Assembly (NCBI GenBank): GCA_001045525.1
Contig: LDWW01000018.1
Coordinates: 17,798-81,797, forward strand
Origin: Chitinispirillum alkaliphilum
GTDB taxonomy: Bacteria > Fibrobacterota > Chitinivibrionia > Chitinivibrionales > Chitinispirillaceae
DNA: 64,000 nt
Direction: 5' to 3'
Shown: in pieces, positions 61,445-64,000 of the stretch
How the letters are laid out: each line of letters begins with the position of its first letter
Position numbering within the stretch: position 1 is the first letter of the stretch
The notes under the pieces: generated by a model
The model's input: only the letters and a program-made list of their open reading frames with translations
What the model was told of the DNA's origin: nothing
The model's database searches: none
Program-made: the position numbers and the translations under genes

Positions 61445-62716
61445 TCACTGATCATCCTCCAGATCTAACACTGAACGAAGCGTGTTGAGCTTACCTGAAA
61501 GAGTCCTGTTATCAATGAAAATTTTCACCGGTTCAGATAAGGCCCTGGCCCCCTGAGCGATACTTTCCCGCGATCCGGTTGAAAATATAACCCAGTTAAC
61601 TATATGATAATACCCTCTTGGAACATTTCTCACAGTAAGGCGATATCCGCTTTCACCTATTCCTCCCCTTGAAGAGGGCTTGCGGAAAACAAAGCCGCTT
61701 CCTTCGAGAAGAGAACTGTCCATGGTAGTCTGAAGCAGCCACCCGTAACCGCTGGAACCATTTGTTACTGTAAACAATTCCTGATCGGGATTGAGTTCAA
61801 GCAGAGTATCGGTTGTCCCCGCAGAAAACGGTCTGGCGAAACCGATTTGTGGGATTTTGAATGTGAAATGATTTCCCTGAGCCCCCATTACAGGGGTCAT
61901 TTCAATATATGCCTGACTGAAAAACGATCTGAACCTGAAAGGTACATGTACATTCACAGGCACTTTCACCATCTGAGGGTAGCAGATCTGATCCACAGCC
62001 GCGCGGCTCCCCTTCACTCCCATCCCGAGATTGAGGTGAAAATCCCCCCTTCTGATAAGGCGAACAGGACCAACTTTGTACCTGCGCACCACACAGACGA
62101 TATTTTCCTCATCATACCTGATAGGGATAAGCCCCCAAAGAGCTCTGAACAGTATATCGACCCTTAACTCCTCTGTCAGATCGATAAACTCACCAGTTTC
62201 AAAATCAAGAACTCCCGCGCGGTTGAAATGAAACCGGTCCATAGCAAAATCGGCGTAAAAGTAAGGGGTTTTGAGAGACTGGGTCTTGTGATCGTATCGT
62301 ATGTAGGTAACCGGTGATTTTTCAACCGTGGTGTCGGTGCTTATAATTACGGCTCTTTTCGTTGATCCACGGCTTAGTGTCACGACCTGTGATCTATAAA
62401 GATCAACTGATGGGGTAAGCAGCGAGTCTGTGTCATCCCAAAGGAAAACGATCTCATCCTGAGCTTTAAGCTTTCCGGTCGCTTCATGAGCATTGGGTTC
62501 ATCACCGCTGGGGAGAATATATTCACCCCTCTCATTCATTTCATCGATCTGGAAGGGAAGCGAGACACCATCCATCCGGGTAATCCTTACTGAGCTTATA
62601 CTGCTGCCGATAAGCTCAGGCAACATCTCCCCGGTCAGTACCACAGGCTCTGCCGTTACAGAGCTGCAAAGAAACCACAGAAATGATACAATTGCGATTA
62701 TGATTGTTTTTTCCAT
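61445..62716 (-). CDS. large secreted protein of unknown function
   Basis: 423 residues with a signal peptide (IIIAIVSFLWFLCSSVTA, cleavage near TA-EP). The mature chain is rich in beta strands with repeated Asp/Gly turns (RITRMDGVSLPFQIDEMNER, AQDEIVFLWDDTDSLL, FNRAGVLDFETGEFIDLTEE) and ends LDLEDDQ. It looks like a periplasmic or surface domain, but I recognise no family. It lies downstream of the 21-bp repeat arrays and upstream of the TPR gene. Confidence 0.75.
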   Translation of the reverse strand: MEKTIIIAIVSFLWFLCSSVTAEPVVLTGEMLPELIGSSISSVRITRMDGVSLPFQIDEMNERGEYILPSGDEPNAHEATGKLKAQDEIVFLWDDTDSLLTPSVDLYRSQVVTLSRGSTKRAVIISTDTTVEKSPVTYIRYDHKTQSLKTPYFYADFAMDRFHFNRAGVLDFETGEFIDLTEELRVDILFRALWGLIPIRYDEENIVCVVRRYKVGPVRLIRRGDFHLNLGMGVKGSRAAVDQICYPQMVKVPVNVHVPFRFRSFFSQAYIEMTPVMGAQGNHFTFKIPQIGFARPFSAGTTDTLLELNPDQELFTVTNGSSGYGWLLQTTMDSSLLEGSGFVFRKPSSRGGIGESGYRLTVRNVPRGYYHIVNWVIFSTGSRESIAQGARALSEPVKIFIDNRTLSGKLNTLRSVLDLEDDQ

Positions 62717-62859
62717 GGATAAAATATAGCAAATGGCCTCCCCAATGTTTTGTCGGAAAATTTAATAAACCCATACATGCGGTCACCCGTCCAGGATTTT
62801 GGCATGTATCGGTTTCAGGCCCTCCACAAGGGCGTCGCTGCAGGAATTCCACTTTCGTA

Positions 62860-63153
62860 TATGCTACATAGTGTCACCAATATGCTACATAGTGTCACCA
62901 ATATGCTACATAGTGTCACCAGTATGCTACATAGTGTCACCAGTATGCTACATAGTGTCACCAGTATGCTACATAGTGTCACCAGTATGCTACATAGTGT
63001 CACCAGTATGCTACATAGTGTCACCAGTATGCTACATAGTGTCACCAGTATGCTACATAGTGTCACCAGTATGCTACATAGTGTCACCAGTATGCTACAT
63101 AGTGTCACCAGTATGCTACATAGTGTCACCAGTATGCTACATAGTGTCACCGA
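62860..63153. repeat. 21-bp tandem repeat array A (14 units)
   Basis: Fourteen uninterrupted copies of TATGCTACATAGTGTCACCA(G/A), nearly identical, with a degenerate boundary unit after them. Each unit contains the dyad ACA-TAG-TGT. The unit length of 21 is a multiple of 3, so frames stay open on both strands and the ORFs here are artefacts. It lies about 145 bp upstream of the secreted-protein gene start. Confidence 0.97.
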
Positions 63154-63172
63154 TATGCTACATCATGTCGCG

Positions 63173-63550
63173 TATTTGTGACATCATGTCGCGTATTTGT
63201 GACATCGTGTCGGTTATTTGTGACATTGTGTCGGTTATTTGTGACATCGTGTCGGTTATTTGTGACATCGTGTCGCGTATTTGTGACATCATGTCGCGTA
63301 TTTGTGACATCATGTCGCGTATTTGTGACATCATGTCGCGTATTTGTGACATCATGTCGGGTATTTGTGACATTATGTCGGGTATTTGTGACATTATGTC
63401 GGGTATTTGTGACATTATGTCGGGTATTTGTGACATTATGTCGGGTATTTGTGACATTATGTCGGGTATTTGTGACATTATGTCGGGTATTTGTGACATT
63501 ATGTCGGGTATTTGTGACATCATGTCGGGTATTTGTGACATCATGTCGGG
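63173..63550. repeat. 21-bp tandem repeat array B (18 units)
   Basis: Exactly 18 units of TATTTGTGACATCATGTCGCG and close variants, arranged in blocks: mostly CGCG-type, then GTGTCGGT-type, then CATTATGTCGGG-type. Most units hold a perfect dyad GACAT-C-ATGTC or GACAT-T-ATGTC. Array A and array B share the ACAT-NN-TGTC core and the 21-bp period, so they are related. Confidence 0.97.
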
Positions 63551-64000
63551 TGGGAGTGTTTTTTGGGGGTTTTACAGGTAGGGAAAGCATTCAGCTGGCT
63601 TCAACTCCCGGATCGGCGGACCACACACCGGGATTTTCTCTCATCACACCGCCTCTCCATTGTCTGAATTGGGATTTTTAGGATTTAAGGATGATAGGAT
63701 TTTTTTGTTGCCCGGGTAGAAAATTCATGTATAAAACAATAGCTTGTGTGAAGAGTGTAGTATAAAACATATCTAAGCTGATTAATGCAAATACCGCCCG
63801 GGTAAACCGCGGCAGGGAGGACTGCAGGTGGACAATTCCTATTGTCCAGTCCCCTCCAAAAGCGGAGTCCTCGAAGCGCTACAAACGAGGCACCGAGGAG
63901 GAATCCCGATTTCCATCGGGAAGCCTGAAGGAGAACCGGTAAGTTTACAGTGAGCCTGGCCGAACTGTCCGCGGCATGCGCCCAAATCATTCTTATTCTC
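63551..64000. other. hairpin-rich unassigned end of window
   Basis: 450 bp with no supported gene. Perfect stems include GGACAAT-TCCT-ATTGTCC (about 63831-63848) and TCCCGAT-TTCC-ATCGGGA (about 63904-63921), next to GC-rich paired-looking segments (GGAGTCCTC, CTCG/CGAG, CCGGTAAGTTTACAG). It looks like the start of a structured RNA or mobile element continuing beyond the window. A 101-codon minus-strand ORF here is not convincing as protein. Confidence 0.4.

Noticed and set aside
62860..63550. CRISPR array
   Set aside because: Units abut each other with no unique spacers, and no cas genes are near.
62750..63681. Long ORFs in several frames across the 21-bp arrays (heptad-like proteins such as ICDIMSG repeats)
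   Set aside because: The 21-bp unit is a multiple of 3 and contains no stop in several frames, so all of them stay open by arithmetic. No ribosome site or domain supports any one frame.
63685..63990. 101-codon minus-strand ORF at the window end
   Set aside because: It overlaps hairpin-rich sequence, has unusual composition and no recognisable domain; more likely part of a structured or mobile element.
1..64000. tRNA or rRNA genes
   Set aside because: No cloverleaf with a T-loop (GGTTCGAATCC type) and no rRNA-like stretch was recognised by eye.

Overview
The window looks like a chromosomal segment of a motile, diderm (Gram-negative-type) bacterium of moderate GC content. The cues are an outer-membrane beta-barrel of the PorV/FadL type, several lipoproteins and a SPOR protein, a short RpoD-type sigma factor of the kind seen in Bacteroidetes, Chlorobi and Fibrobacterota, a sigma-54-type promoter in front of a large flagellar cluster, and a FliY-like switch protein. 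A Fibrobacterota (Chitinispirillum-like) origin is my best guess. It is an inference from gene content, not a database result.

Layout. 1-6 kb: a truncated HSL-family esterase, an HD hydrolase, a CDP-alcohol phosphotransferase, and a minus-strand operon of lipoprotein, outer-membrane protein, rnhA and gloB. 6-27.3 kb: one long minus-strand flagellar cluster. In transcription order it reads motE, fliK, flgD, a small conserved flagellar protein, flgE, flbD, motA, motB, fliL, fliM, fliY/N, fliO, fliP, fliQ, fliR, flhB, flhA, flhF, flhG, a small membrane protein, fliA, a Lys-rich small protein and an HDOD protein. A well-formed -24/-12 sigma-54 promoter lies 46 to 61 bp before motE. The cluster supplies hook, hook-length control, stator, switch, export gate, polar placement and sigma-28; rod, MS-ring, fliG and export ATPase genes are not here. 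27.8-36.7 kb (plus strand): maf, a RodZ-like protein, tatD, a 46-residue membrane peptide, hisC, hisB, a SPOR lipoprotein, rimO, an FmdB zinc ribbon, obg and a beta-barrel-like protein, punctuated by clear intrinsic terminators. 36.8-43.4 kb: DAHP synthase, a secreted protein, rpoD, an AraC regulator, aspartate kinase and a secreted protein.

43.7-47.5 kb holds the most unusual cassette: three translationally coupled minus-strand genes. The first is a DUF2207-like membrane protein whose cytosolic C-terminus ends in a run of Cys-(His/Tyr)-Ser-Ala tetrads. The second is a radical SAM/SPASM enzyme with a PqqD-like N-terminal domain, and the third a multi-pass membrane protein. This is the architecture expected of a peptide-modification system in which the substrate is the tail of a membrane protein. 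48-55.8 kb is housekeeping: flavodoxin, PhoH/PIN, citrate synthase, a sensor kinase, a ferritin-like protein, UvsE and an outer-membrane protein.

55.9-60.3 kb is an accessory island bracketed by two related MITE-like elements. It carries a PAAR-like (DUF4150) protein, an AHH nuclease toxin and its Imm11-type immunity gene, a 1138-bp tandem duplication that made an N-terminally truncated orphan toxin plus a second immunity gene, then an Imm49-type gene and a stub ORF. 60.3-62.7 kb holds a TPR protein and a large secreted protein. 62.9-63.55 kb holds two adjacent arrays of 21-bp tandem repeats (14 and 18 units), and the window ends in an unassigned hairpin-rich stretch.
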